NCBI RefSeq assembly: GCF_030546935.1
Contig: NZ_JAUOPH010000003.1
Span: 62,001 to 126,000, forward strand
Source of the DNA: Marinobacter sp. 2_MG-2023
Lineage (GTDB): Bacteria; Pseudomonadota; Gammaproteobacteria; Pseudomonadales; Oleiphilaceae
DNA length: 64,000 nucleotides
Direction: 5' to 3'
In this document: positions 1 through 8,905 of the stretch, piece after piece
Numbering within the stretch: the first letter of the stretch is position 1
How the letters are laid out: each line of letters opens with the position of its first letter
The notes under the pieces: model-generated
What the model was told of the DNA's origin: nothing
The model's input: the letters and a program-made list of their open reading frames with translations, nothing else
Databases searched by the model: none
Made by a program: the position numbers and the translations under genes

Positions 1-987
1 TATTTCCAGCTTGGGGTCGAGGTATACGGTGGTGTCCTGATGAACCCCTGGTTCGACCGGGATCTTTCGCTGGCGGGGAGAGTGACCTTTCTCGACGAGC
101 ATAACAAGGTCACTGACACCCTGGTTGATTTCCAGAAGCCTGTCGCCTTCATCCCCAGCCTGGCAATTCATCTGGATAGAGAAGCCAACAGCAATCGCAC
201 GGTAAATGCCCAGACGGACCTGCCGCCGGTTCTGATGCAGGCTCCGCAAGACGATGCAACCAGCTTTAACGATCTTCTGAGCGAGCAAATTGTCAGGGAA
301 TCCGGTGTCGGAGTTCGCAAGGTACTTGGCTATGAACTGGGTTTTTACGATGCTCAGGAAGCCGGGTACGTGGGGCTGCGCGATGAATTTATTGCATCGG
401 CACGGCTGGATAACCTGTTGAGTTGTTACATCGGGCTGCAGGCGCTGCTGAACACGTCTGGCGATGAAGCAGCATTGTTGGTGTGTAACGACCATGAGGA
501 AGTGGGAAGTGTGTCTTCCGAAGGCGCCCAAGGGCCGTTTCTCACCGCGGTTCTCGATCGCTGGTGTGGCTCAGGCAAGGCAAAGGCCCTTGCCCGCTCC
601 ATGATGATCTCCGCAGATAATGCGCATGGCGTGCACCCGAACTACATGGACAAACACGATGAAAACCATGGCCCCATTCTGAATAAGGGCCCGGTTATCA
701 AAGTGAACCACAATCAGCGTTATGCCACTAACAGCCGCTCGGCCGCGGTATACCGGCATATCAGTGATGAACTGGGGTTGCCGCACCAGACCTTCGTGGT
801 GCGCAGTGATATGGGGTGCGGCAGCACAATCGGGCCCTTGACGGCAGCAAATCTGGGTGTGACAACGCTGGATATTGGCGTACCACAGTTCGGTATGCAT
901 TCCATACGTGAACTGATCGGAAATGAAGATGGCTTTACATTGTTCCGCGTGCTGACAGAGTTCATGCAGCGTGAGCAGGTTTTCTGA
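1..987 (+). CDS. apeB: M18 family aminopeptidase (5' end outside the window)
   Basis: Zinc aminopeptidase of the M18 (aspartyl aminopeptidase) family, a cytosolic enzyme that removes N-terminal residues from peptides. The frame is open from base 1, and the residues before the first ATG (GVEVYGGVLMNPWFDRDLSL) are typical family sequence, so the true start lies upstream and the ATG at 40 is internal. About 328 of roughly 430 residues are present. The metal and catalytic motifs are visible: HEEVGS, SADNAHGVHPNY, and a final histidine in the MHSIRE stretch. The gene is followed by a hairpin and a tRNA on the opposite strand. Identification is firm; peptide preference cannot be read from the sequence. 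Confidence 0.93.
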   Translation, partial: YFQLGVEVYGGVLMNPWFDRDLSLAGRVTFLDEHNKVTDTLVDFQKPVAFIPSLAIHLDREANSNRTVNAQTDLPPVLMQAPQDDATSFNDLLSEQIVRESGVGVRKVLGYELGFYDAQEAGYVGLRDEFIASARLDNLLSCYIGLQALLNTSGDEAALLVCNDHEEVGSVSSEGAQGPFLTAVLDRWCGSGKAKALARSMMISADNAHGVHPNYMDKHDENHGPILNKGPVIKVNHNQRYATNSRSAAVYRHISDELGLPHQTFVVRSDMGCGSTIGPLTAANLGVTTLDIGVPQFGMHSIRELIGNEDGFTLFRVLTEFMQREQVF

Positions 988-1014
988 GGGTCGCTTTACA
1001 AGTCCCGAAACGAA

Positions 1015-1048
1015 AAATGCCGCTACTTCACAGGAAGCAGCGGCATTT
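1015..1048 (-). terminator. Hairpin terminator of tRNA-Asn
   Basis: A 10-bp perfect stem (AAATGCCGCT at 1015-1024 with AGCGGCATTT at 1039-1048) encloses a 14-base loop. On the minus strand the stem runs into a T tract, as expected just past the 3' end of the minus-strand tRNA. It may also stop the converging aminopeptidase transcript. Confidence 0.7.
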
Positions 1049-1057
1049 CGGAATAAG

Positions 1058-1133
1058 TGGCTCCCCGAGCTGGGCTCGAACCAGCGACAAACGGATTAAC
1101 AGTCCGTTGCTCTACCAACTGAGCTATCGGGGA
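1058..1133 (-). tRNA. tRNA-Asn (anticodon GUU)
   Basis: A 76-base cloverleaf read on the minus strand. The acceptor stem TCCCCGA pairs with TCGGGGA, followed by discriminator G and an encoded CCA. The D arm contains AGCTCAGTTGGTAGAGC, the anticodon loop is CTGTTAA (anticodon GTT, asparagine) and the T arm is GTTCGAGC. All stems pair, so the gene looks functional. Confidence 0.97.
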
Positions 1134-1206
1134 ACAGCATCAAGTCGGGCGGCATATTAAGCGCTTTGAATTAGCCGGTCAACCCCCTGATATAAAAGGT
1201 CAAAAT

Positions 1207-2172
1207 TTGTACTGCAGTATGGCTCATCAATATCGTCCTCCTCCCTGGTTACGCAGCGGGCATATTCAGTCTGTATGGCCGGCGTTGTTTCGCAAGGTTC
1301 GAGTGGAAAATCCTGAATCGGAAGTGCTTCCAACGCCCGATAACGATGAGCTACACCTGGACTGGCATCGCCAGGGTAGCAGTCGTTTGGCCATTGTTTC
1401 CCACGGTCTGGAAGGCCATAGTCGGCGGCCTTATGTGCTAGGGCTGACGCGGGCCTTGTTAGCAGAAGGTTGGGATGTACTGGCCTGGAATTTCCGCTCC
1501 TGTGGCGGCGTTATGAACCTGCAGCCGCGGTTTTATCACAGTGGGGCTACTGAAGATCTCCGTCAGGTTGTGGATCATGGCCTGGCCCAAGGTTACAGCA
1601 CCGTGTTTTTATCTGGCTTCAGTATGGGAGGGAACCTGACACTGCTGTATCTCGGTGAACAGGGCGAGCGGGTTGACAGTAGAATCTGTGGCGCAGTGAC
1701 CTACTCAGTACCCTGCGATCTGGCGGGTAGTGCGGATATGCTGGCCCTGCCCAGCCGGAAAATTTATATGCAGAGGTTTTTGAGAGATCTTCGGGTAAAA
1801 ATGGACGAAAAGGCACGAAAATTTCCCGATCTTATCGATATTTCCGATTTTGACGCGATTCATAGTTTTCATGAATTTGATGATCGTTACACTGCGCCGC
1901 TGCACGGGTTCAAATCCGCCCCTGATTATTGGGCTCAATGTTCTGCCTCAGGCCGGCTAAAAGATATCCGGGTTCCGTCTTTGATGGTGAACGCAGCGGA
2001 CGATCCGTTTTTGTCGCAAAAGTGCTTTCCGGAATCCCGGGCTGTGCTCGGAGCCCATGTACGTCTGGACGCGCCAAAATGGGGTGGCCATGTCGGGTTT
2101 GTAGAACTCGGCAATGACGGGTACTACTGGTCTGAACGCAGGGCTCTCGCCTTTCTTCAGGGTGTGTCGTGA
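1207..2172 (+). CDS. YheT-like alpha/beta hydrolase
   Basis: Alpha/beta-hydrolase of the YheT/UPF0017 group, a family of hydrolases with poorly defined substrates. The N-terminal PPPWLRSGHIQSVWP motif is characteristic. The nucleophile elbow GFSMGGN, the acid in AADDPF and the histidine in GGHVGF give a complete Ser-Asp-His triad. The start is ambiguous: a TTG at 1207 has an AAAGG ribosome site at good spacing, while an ATG at 1219 is the other candidate. It converges with tesA, with only 7 bases between the two stops. Substrate unknown. Confidence 0.85.
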   Translation: MYCSMAHQYRPPPWLRSGHIQSVWPALFRKVRVENPESEVLPTPDNDELHLDWHRQGSSRLAIVSHGLEGHSRRPYVLGLTRALLAEGWDVLAWNFRSCGGVMNLQPRFYHSGATEDLRQVVDHGLAQGYSTVFLSGFSMGGNLTLLYLGEQGERVDSRICGAVTYSVPCDLAGSADMLALPSRKIYMQRFLRDLRVKMDEKARKFPDLIDISDFDAIHSFHEFDDRYTAPLHGFKSAPDYWAQCSASGRLKDIRVPSLMVNAADDPFLSQKCFPESRAVLGAHVRLDAPKWGGHVGFVELGNDGYYWSERRALAFLQGVS

Positions 2173-2179
2173 TTCCGCG

Positions 2180-2809
2180 CTACTCAAGTAAGGGTTCGAG
2201 TGCTGGCCACACATTCTCAAGCAGTTTGGGCTGGGCTTCTTCCGTAGGATGAATGCCATCGCCCTGCATCAGGTTCGCCTGGTCATAGATTCCGTCAAGA
2301 AAGAAGGGAACCAGAGCGGTGCTATAGCTGTCTGATAGCGCTGGAAAGATGTCGGCAAACATCTGAGTGTAGCGTTGGCCATAGTTCGGGGGTATCTGCA
2401 TACCAACCAGAATGGCGCGGGCACCGGAGTTTTGAACGTTTTCAACCATCGACGCAAGATTGGACTTGATCACGTTAGGGGGGAAGCCGCGAAGGCCGTC
2501 GTTACCACCCAGCTCGATGATGACCACCGAGGGGTTATTCTTCTCAAGCAAATCGGGCAGCCGGCGAGCGCCTCCGTCCGTAGTTTCGCCGCTTATACTG
2601 GCATTTACCACATCCCAGTGGCTCAAGCCGTTGCCTTGCAGACGCTGGCGCAGAAGTTGTACCCAGGCGGTCTCTGAAGGTACGCCGTAGGCGGCACTGA
2701 GGCTGTCACCTACAACCAGAAGTGTTTGCTGGCCAGCCATCAAAGGCATGGCAAAGAATGCCACCAGAAGGAATGTGATTGATCTGACGTACAGCAACAC
2801 CGTATGCAT
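2180..2809 (-). CDS. tesA: Arylesterase / acyl-CoA thioesterase I, GDSL family
   Basis: Periplasmic SGNH hydrolase that cleaves acyl thioesters and aryl esters. At 209 residues it has the expected length. A signal peptide (hydrophobic run ending in MPLMAG) precedes the GDSL block, seen here as VVGDSLSAAYG. The later SGNH blocks are GGNDGLRG and DGIHPT, the last holding the catalytic Asp and His. The reading frame extends upstream to 3148, but the ATG at 2807-2809 is chosen because the signal peptide begins there and the upstream part overlaps the ABC gene. It is divergent from the YbbAP-like transporter, the same order as in E. coli. Confidence 0.92.
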   Translation of the reverse strand: MHTVLLYVRSITFLLVAFFAMPLMAGQQTLLVVGDSLSAAYGVPSETAWVQLLRQRLQGNGLSHWDVVNASISGETTDGGARRLPDLLEKNNPSVVIIELGGNDGLRGFPPNVIKSNLASMVENVQNSGARAILVGMQIPPNYGQRYTQMFADIFPALSDSYSTALVPFFLDGIYDQANLMQGDGIHPTEEAQPKLLENVWPALEPLLE

Positions 2810-2866
2810 AGAAGATCCGTATACCTTGATAAATGAACGTGTTTTTCCGGGAGCCCCGTTAGCAAG

Positions 2867-3586
2867 ATGCAGACTATAAACCCTGATAGCCAGCGCGCAA
2901 TGCTGCGAGTTGAAAACCTGACCCATCGCGTAAGCCTGGAAACAGATACGCTCACGATATTGAAGGGGGTCAGTCTTGAAATCAATCGGGGAGAATCCGT
3001 AGCCATTGTTGGCCGCTCCGGTTCCGGCAAAACCACACTGTTGGGTTTGCTCGCCGGCCTCGACACACCGACCGAAGGCACCGTTGAACTTGACGGATCC
3101 ATCATCAGCGGCCTGAGCGAAGATGAACGGGCCAAATTGCGTGCCCACCGGGTCGGGTTTGTATTCCAGTCTTTCCAGCTGCTTCCGGCGTTGACTGCAT
3201 TGGAAAACGTTATGTTACCGCTGGAGCTTGCGGGCCTGGATGCGCCGGAAAAGCGTGCTCATGAGCTCCTTGAGCGAGTGGGGTTGGGCGAGCGGGTCAG
3301 CCACACGCCAAGGCAGCTCTCCGGCGGTGAGCAGCAACGGGTTGCTATTGCGCGTGCGTTCGCTTCTGACCCGGTGATTCTGTTTGCCGACGAGCCCACC
3401 GGTAACCTGGATAACCGAACGGGCCAGGAAATCTCGGATCTGTTGATGGCGTTAAATCAGGAGCAGGGCACCACTTTGGTGATGGTCACTCACGATGAAC
3501 AGTTGGCCGCTCGCTGTGGCCGGCAGTTTCATATTGAGGCTGGCGAGCTGACCGAGCCAGTTAAAGAAATGGAGCTTGCTGACTGA
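2867..3586 (+). CDS. ybbA: YbbA-like ABC transporter ATP-binding protein
   Basis: MacB/LolD-class ATPase subunit of an ABC transporter. Visible are Walker [10 protein letters not shown], the Q-loop in VFQSFQLL, the signature [14 protein letters not shown], Walker [14 protein letters not shown] and the H-loop in VTHD. At 239 residues it is full length. The ATG at 2867 gives an 11-residue leader before MLRVENL; an ATG at 2900 is an alternative start. Its stop TGA shares one base with the ATG of the permease gene, so the two are translationally coupled. The pair lies divergent to tesA. Confidence 0.92.
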   Translation: MQTINPDSQRAMLRVENLTHRVSLETDTLTILKGVSLEINRGESVAIVGRSGSGKTTLLGLLAGLDTPTEGTVELDGSIISGLSEDERAKLRAHRVGFVFQSFQLLPALTALENVMLPLELAGLDAPEKRAHELLERVGLGERVSHTPRQLSGGEQQRVAIARAFASDPVILFADEPTGNLDNRTGQEISDLLMALNQEQGTTLVMVTHDEQLAARCGRQFHIEAGELTEPVKEMELAD

Positions 3587-6072
3587 TGGCTGCTGCAAAA
3601 AAGCTGATGTCAGTGCGCCGGGACTGGCGAGAGCGTGATGTGCGTGTGGTACTTGCGGCGCTTATTATTGCCGTAGCCACGGTTGCTACCATTGCCCTGT
3701 TCGCCAGCCAGTTACAACGCACCCTGGTATCTTCTGCCAGCTCCTTCCTGGCGGCAGACCGACAACTGGAAGCTGAAAACGGGCGCCCCGTACCCGAGCA
3801 ATGGATTACAGAAGCTGCGGAACGTGGGCTGGAAACTGGTCGCATGGTGGAGTTCTCTACCATGGTATTTGGCAGCGATGCTTTCCAGCTTGTTTCGATC
3901 AAGGCCGTCAGCAATGAGTATCCATTGCGCGGTGAACTGGAAATTCAAGGTGCATCCGAGGGCTCCCGGATACAGGTGCAAAGCGGGCCAGAGCCGGGTG
4001 AAGTCTGGATTAATCCCAGGTTGCTAAGGTTGCTGGATCTCCAGATTGGCGAAACGCTCGAAGTAGGAAGCCTGAACCTGACTGTGTCCGGCTTGTTGCT
4101 GCGTGAGCCAGACGGCGGCTTTAGTCTCTCCGCACTCGCTCCCCGGGTCATGATGCATGTGGATGACGTGGCTTCTACCGGAGTACTCCAGGAAGGAAGC
4201 CGGGTGGAATACGTTTACCTGTTTGCAGGCGAGGAGGCGGCCCTTGAGGGTTATTACCAGTGGCTTCAGCCGCAACTTGAACCCAGTCACGAGTGGGAAG
4301 GCGTTCGCGATGGCGAAACTTTTTCACGATCTCTCGATCGGGCTGAAAGTTTCCTGCTTCTGGGTGGTAGCCTGGCGGTCCTGCTGGCTGCTGTAGCGGT
4401 CGCTGTTGCGAGCCGACAGTACGCGCTTTCTCAGCGCGATACTGTGGCTCTTCTCAAAACCCTGGGTCTGGGCAGTGCCGGGATCGGACGGCTCTATCTG
4501 AAGCGGCTGGCGCTCTGGGGAGTGACTGGCATGATCGGGGGGCTTCTGGTTGCCGTGCCGTTGTTCTGGCTGCTCACTCAGCTGCTGGGCCAGGCCCTGG
4601 ACCGGCCAGTTGAGTTTCAGCTGGATTCGTCCGCGCTTGCCCCGGCACTCCTCACAGCGGTGATTTCTCTGTTTGCCTTTGCCTACCCGCCCATTCGGCG
4701 ACTCCGGAACGTTCCGGCAATGCGCGTCCTGCGCAGCCAGCCAGGTGAGACAGGTCGGGAAGCTCTGCCGGATATGCTGATCGCCATAGTGGCAGTGTTC
4801 GGCCTGGTGTGGATGTACGCCGGTGATCTGTCACTGGTTGTTTCCTTGCTTGGTGGTCTGGCATTGCTGCTCGGAGCCCTGGCCCTGTTGGGCGGTGTTC
4901 TTGTTGCAGCCCTCCGGAAGGTTCGCGGTGGAGGGCAATCATGGCGCCTGGCTTTGGTCGGGCTGTATCGACATCGCCGAGCCAGCCTCTCGCAAATTGC
5001 TGTATTTGCCATGACGCTCATGTTGGCGACAACGCTGATTCTGGTGCGAACCTCATTGCTGGACGACTGGCAGGCTCAACTACCGGATGACGCCCCCAAC
5101 CACTTTCTGATCAACATTTCCCCGGATGCGGTGGATGAGGTTGCGGGTTACTGGGAAGAGCGCGGTCAGCCCTTGGATCAGCTTTACCCCATGGTGCGAG
5201 GCCGTTTGACAGAATTGAACGGGCAGCCGGTCAAACAAGTGGTGAGTAAAGACCAGCGGGTAGGGGCTCTGAACCGGGAACTGAACCTGACCTGGATGCC
5301 CTCGCTTCCGGCTGACAACGAAATTGTAGAAGGCCAATGGTTTCAGGAGGGTCAAACCGAGGGTGTATCCGTAGAGTCAGAGCTGGCCGGCAAACTTGGC
5401 CTTGTGTTGGGTGATGAGCTTACGTTTACCATAGGTTCTGACAAGGTCACTGAAACCGTCACAAGTATCCGCACGGTTCAGTGGGACAGCATGAAACCCA
5501 ACTTCTACATGGCGTTTCCACCGGAAGGCGGTCTCACCAATATGCCTGCCACCTGGATAACCAGCTTCTATCTGCCCAGAGATCGCAAAAGCGAGCTGAA
5601 TGAATTCTCCCGGCGCTTCCCGACCGTGTCGTTGTTGGAAATCGACAACGTTATTGAGCGTATACAGGAGATTGTCCGACAGGTTACCCAGGCTATAGAA
5701 GCGATTCTTGTACTGATATTGGCCGCGGCGTTGGTCGTAATGGCAGCGGTTGTCAGCGCCACGCTCCAGGATCGCCAGAGGGAAGGCGCACTTTTGCGCA
5801 CACTTGGCGGTCGGCAGAGATTGTTGGTAAGAAGCACCATGCTGGAGTTTGCTCTGCTCGGCGGTTTTGCCGGGATTCTCGGCGTAGCAGCAGCGGAGGC
5901 CGCGGTATGGGCTTTGCAGTTCCGGATGTTCGAGGGTGCTTTCAGCTGGCATTGGCAGGTTGTGCTACCCATACCTGTGATCAGTGCTGTGGTTCTGGCG
6001 CTGTTCGGTCGCTGGCAATTGAGGCCAGTGTTGAGTGTATCGCCTATGCTTCTGCTGAGGCGCCTCGAGTAG
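3586..6072 (+). CDS. ybbP: YbbP-like ABC transporter permease (FtsX/MacB type)
   Basis: An 828-residue inner-membrane permease with two FtsX-like units. A TM near residues 20-40 is followed by a long periplasmic part. Then come several TMs in the middle, a second periplasmic domain, and a final TM cluster from about residue 700 containing LRTLGGRQRLLVRS. The duplicated alternation of TM helices and soluble domains is typical of YbbP. It overlaps ybbA by one base and presumably works with that ATPase in moving envelope or lipid-related substrates. The substrate is inferred from the family only. Confidence 0.9.
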   Translation: MAAAKKLMSVRRDWRERDVRVVLAALIIAVATVATIALFASQLQRTLVSSASSFLAADRQLEAENGRPVPEQWITEAAERGLETGRMVEFSTMVFGSDAFQLVSIKAVSNEYPLRGELEIQGASEGSRIQVQSGPEPGEVWINPRLLRLLDLQIGETLEVGSLNLTVSGLLLREPDGGFSLSALAPRVMMHVDDVASTGVLQEGSRVEYVYLFAGEEAALEGYYQWLQPQLEPSHEWEGVRDGETFSRSLDRAESFLLLGGSLAVLLAAVAVAVASRQYALSQRDTVALLKTLGLGSAGIGRLYLKRLALWGVTGMIGGLLVAVPLFWLLTQLLGQALDRPVEFQLDSSALAPALLTAVISLFAFAYPPIRRLRNVPAMRVLRSQPGETGREALPDMLIAIVAVFGLVWMYAGDLSLVVSLLGGLALLLGALALLGGVLVAALRKVRGGGQSWRLALVGLYRHRRASLSQIAVFAMTLMLATTLILVRTSLLDDWQAQLPDDAPNHFLINISPDAVDEVAGYWEERGQPLDQLYPMVRGRLTELNGQPVKQVVSKDQRVGALNRELNLTWMPSLPADNEIVEGQWFQEGQTEGVSVESELAGKLGLVLGDELTFTIGSDKVTETVTSIRTVQWDSMKPNFYMAFPPEGGLTNMPATWITSFYLPRDRKSELNEFSRRFPTVSLLEIDNVIERIQEIVRQVTQAIEAILVLILAAALVVMAAVVSATLQDRQREGALLRTLGGRQRLLVRSTMLEFALLGGFAGILGVAAAEAAVWALQFRMFEGAFSWHWQVVLPIPVISAVVLALFGRWQLRPVLSVSPMLLLRRLE

Positions 6073-6087
6073 AACAGAAGTCGCGGT

Positions 6088-6113
6088 CGGTAAGCGGCGG
6101 TGGCCGCTTACCG
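6088..6113. terminator. Bidirectional hairpin between convergent genes
   Basis: A perfect 11-bp stem (CGGTAAGCGGC at 6088-6098 with GCCGCTTACCG at 6103-6113) and a 4-base loop lie between the ybbP stop and the convergent binding-protein gene, whose stop codon is inside the stem. There is no strong T tract on either side. Confidence 0.55.
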
Positions 6114-6890
6114 ATAGTTCGCCAGGATGGCGTCGAGCTCTCCATTCTCACGCATACGCGTAAGTTCCGCATTGAAATCTTTGACGAAAGAGTGGTTCTC
6201 TTTGCGTAGCATTATCCGGAAGCCATAGGAATTCAGGCTTCCGGAAGATACCGTAAAATGTTCCCGCAACCCTTCGTTTCTCAGTATCCATTTACCCACG
6301 AGTACATCGGCCACAGCGGCGTCAAAACGATCGCCGTGGAGCAAAAAGTTAAACATGTCCTTTTCCCCTGGAACGTCAAAACGCTTTATGGCGCCGGATT
6401 CGAAATATGGCTCAAGTTCGGGGTACAGATATCCCAGCGGCGCGACGACCGTTTTGGAAAAAAGGTCCTCCGGTGAATGGTACGTTTCGCCTTTGTGTTT
6501 GGGTGTAAAGAACACTTCCTGAATATGGACCACGGGATCGGTAAAAAGAAAGTTTTTTGGCTCGTGCGTCCATTCTATGGCCCGTGGTGTGCCATCTATG
6601 TAGCCATCCAGCAACATCTGGTCGACACGTTTACGGGGAATTTTTCTCGCGACAGTTTCGTACCCTATGCGTTCGGAAATCAGCGATACCACATCCCACA
6701 TTATCCCCGAAGGCGCTTCCTGATCCACAATCATGTAGGGCGGGTAGCCATTGGGTGAGATATTGAAGTGGAAAATTTTTCGGGCGCTTTCGCCAGCTGC
6801 GCTGGTGCTCAGCAGAAAGGAAAAGAGGAAAAAGGCGGAGGCAAAACGTCTTGAGTAGGTTTTAGGCTCTGGATAATCTGAATGCTTCAT
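6108..6890 (-). CDS. Periplasmic amino-acid-type substrate-binding protein
   Basis: Periplasmic binding protein of the SBP_bac_3 type. A hydrophobic signal segment (FASAFFLFSFLLSTSAAGES) is followed by a mature domain starting near FHFNISPNGYPPYM, the usual first strand of the fold. GLREHF and the C-terminal stretch around TRMRENGELDAILANYR are typical of this family. The start at 6890 (MKHSDYPEP) puts the signal peptide about 20 residues in; an upstream ATG at 6920 is possible. No transporter permease lies next to it, so it may be an orphan sensor-like binding protein. Confidence 0.8.
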   Translation of the reverse strand: MKHSDYPEPKTYSRRFASAFFLFSFLLSTSAAGESARKIFHFNISPNGYPPYMIVDQEAPSGIMWDVVSLISERIGYETVARKIPRKRVDQMLLDGYIDGTPRAIEWTHEPKNFLFTDPVVHIQEVFFTPKHKGETYHSPEDLFSKTVVAPLGYLYPELEPYFESGAIKRFDVPGEKDMFNFLLHGDRFDAAVADVLVGKWILRNEGLREHFTVSSGSLNSYGFRIMLRKENHSFVKDFNAELTRMRENGELDAILANYR

Positions 6891-7077
6891 CAAGAGGGGC
6901 TCTCTGCGGGCTGCGGGCAATGTTGTCAGTGAACGAACTGACCCGGCTATATCCCTGCCAGAAACACGGTTGATGTTACCCGATTGCCCGACAATTTCAA
7001 TGTTAAGAGCGTAACCTGTGGTTGTTCAGGTACAGAGCCCGGCTTGCCGCCGAGCCCTGTTTCGAGGGGTAGACAGA

Positions 7078-8265
7078 TCAGGCCCAGGCGCGTTGCAGCA
7101 CGGCGCGGGCATCCTTGAGTGTCACTTCTTTCGGGTTGAACATGATGGAGCCATCGTCGAGCGCCATTTCCGCGATATGATCCAGTTGATCCTCGGTCAC
7201 TTTGCCTGTTTCTTTCAGTGTTCGGGGCAGCTGGCAACGTTTGTACAGGGCATCCCGCAACTTGCGCAGCGCCGAAATGCTGGCTTCTGCACGGCGGCTG
7301 GCTGGCGTGTCCGCATATACCTCCGGCCCTTCCAGATACAACAACAACTCGCCTAGTGGCTGGCGGATGGTCTCCAGGTTGTACTCGAGCACGTAAGGCA
7401 GATACAGGCTCATGCACAGGCCATGGGGCAGATGGCAGATGGCGCCAGTAGCGTGGCCAAGGGAGTGCACCAGCCCAACCATGGAGTTGGAGAAGGCAAT
7501 GCCGGCCATGGTGGATGCCTGGGCCAGTTCGAGCCTGCCGTCGCTATCTTTTGGGTTATCCATAACCTGCAAGAGCGACTGGCTTACTTTCTTGATGGCT
7601 GCTGTAGCGTAGGCATCGCTCAGCGGGTTCTTTGCCATGCAGGTGAAGGACTCGACCGAATGAGTCATGGCATCCATGGCTGTTGCCGCAGTAATGTGAG
7701 GTGGCAACGTCATCGTCATACGCGGGTCGATAATCGCCGCGTTGGGCAGCAGGAACGATGAAGTGAAGGGTAGTTTTACGCCTTTTGTCTCATCTGTAAT
7801 CACCGCAATCGAGGTAACTTCCGAACCGGTTCCTGCTGTGGTAGGCACAACAAAAAACGGCTTGAGCGGATGCTTGATTACACCGGCGCCTGAGTATTTT
7901 GCGATGTCTGTGCCGCCCTCGGAAACCAGAATGTTGACTGCTTTACCTGTGTCGATAGCGGAGCCACCACCAATCGCAATGATGGAGTCACATTTTTCCT
8001 TGCGATAAACGGCAGCAATGTCACGAACTACAGTGGTTGAGGAGTCTGGTGGCACATCATCATAAATGCAGACGATGTCCAGATTGCTTTCTTCGCAGGC
8101 TGCAATCACGGGGTCCAGCAGGCCGGCGGCACGAACGCCCTTGTCAGTCACAATCATCGGTCGCTTGGCACCCAATCCGCTCAGCTCGTAGGGGATATGC
8201 TCAAGGGCGGCTTTGCCGGCAATAACCTTTACCGGGCAGAAGAACTCATAGTAAGTGTTGGTCAT
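7078..8265 (-). CDS. Iron-containing alcohol dehydrogenase (group III)
   Basis: A 395-residue NAD-dependent alcohol dehydrogenase of the iron-containing type III family. The nucleotide-binding GGGSAIDTGK lies near residues 99-108 and the TTAGTGSEVT block near 142-151. Metal ligands are visible: D198 and H202 in MDAMTHSVE, then histidines in LVHSLGHATG and HLPHG. Its ATG overlaps the TAA of the upstream gene by one base, so the two form an operon. In hydrocarbon-using marine bacteria such enzymes oxidise medium or long alcohols, but the substrate here is inference. Confidence 0.92.
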   Translation of the reverse strand: MTNTYYEFFCPVKVIAGKAALEHIPYELSGLGAKRPMIVTDKGVRAAGLLDPVIAACEESNLDIVCIYDDVPPDSSTTVVRDIAAVYRKEKCDSIIAIGGGSAIDTGKAVNILVSEGGTDIAKYSGAGVIKHPLKPFFVVPTTAGTGSEVTSIAVITDETKGVKLPFTSSFLLPNAAIIDPRMTMTLPPHITAATAMDAMTHSVESFTCMAKNPLSDAYATAAIKKVSQSLLQVMDNPKDSDGRLELAQASTMAGIAFSNSMVGLVHSLGHATGAICHLPHGLCMSLYLPYVLEYNLETIRQPLGELLLYLEGPEVYADTPASRRAEASISALRKLRDALYKRCQLPRTLKETGKVTEDQLDHIAEMALDDGSIMFNPKEVTLKDARAVLQRAWA

Positions 8266-8819
8266 TATGCTCTCGCTGACTGGACAAAGTGGGTGGCAAC
8301 CTTCAGGTAGATCCGGGCGGCACTGGTCAGTTTTTCCGGCAGGTGAAGATCTACCGGGTATTCTTTTACAGCGCGCTTGGCAATGATCTTGGGAAGAATG
8401 AAAGACTCAAGTCTATTGAGCACGCGGGTCATACGCACCGCGTAGCTCACATCTCCGTCTACCAGCATGCGATCATGGGCAAATGCGACCGACGTCTTTT
8501 CCTGGAACGATAGCACCAGAAAGGCGTGAGTAAGGTGTTTGAACTTGATCGATACGTCTACAGGCCGGGGAGCGGTGTCGCCGTGGTAGTGGAAGCGGCC
8601 TTCACCCATGTGTTCCACGATCAGCTTTGAGCCATCGGGCATCACCATCATTTCAAACAGGAAGCCTTCAGGAAGCGCTTTCGCTTCTGTCTGCACCACG
8701 CTATCAACCTCACTGACAGCTTGAAGAGCTCGTCCCATAACCTGGAACATCAGCTCCACATACAAGCGCTTTGCCTGCGAAGCCATAGGCTGGATACGTT
8801 TCGTTAACATGTCCTTCAC
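8265..8819 (-). CDS. Conserved hypothetical protein, co-transcribed with the alcohol dehydrogenase
   Basis: A 184-residue soluble protein without signal peptide or TM helix that I do not recognise with confidence. A helical N-terminus is followed by an alpha/beta middle (EGFLFEMMVMPDGSKLIVEH) and a helical C-terminus. The general pattern recalls SCP2-like lipid-carrier folds, but that is a guess. It is the first gene of a two-gene operon with the iron alcohol dehydrogenase (one-base TAATG overlap), which suggests a role in the same alcohol or lipid process. Confidence 0.7.
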   Translation of the reverse strand: MKDMLTKRIQPMASQAKRLYVELMFQVMGRALQAVSEVDSVVQTEAKALPEGFLFEMMVMPDGSKLIVEHMGEGRFHYHGDTAPRPVDVSIKFKHLTHAFLVLSFQEKTSVAFAHDRMLVDGDVSYAVRMTRVLNRLESFILPKIIAKRAVKEYPVDLHLPEKLTSAARIYLKVATHFVQSARA

Positions 8820-8905
8820 CTGAATTTGATTGTTATGAGCTGATTTTTAGAGTTATTGCTCTAGAAGTCAATGTTCCTGATGCCGGCAGCACAATAAACG
8901 CCGCT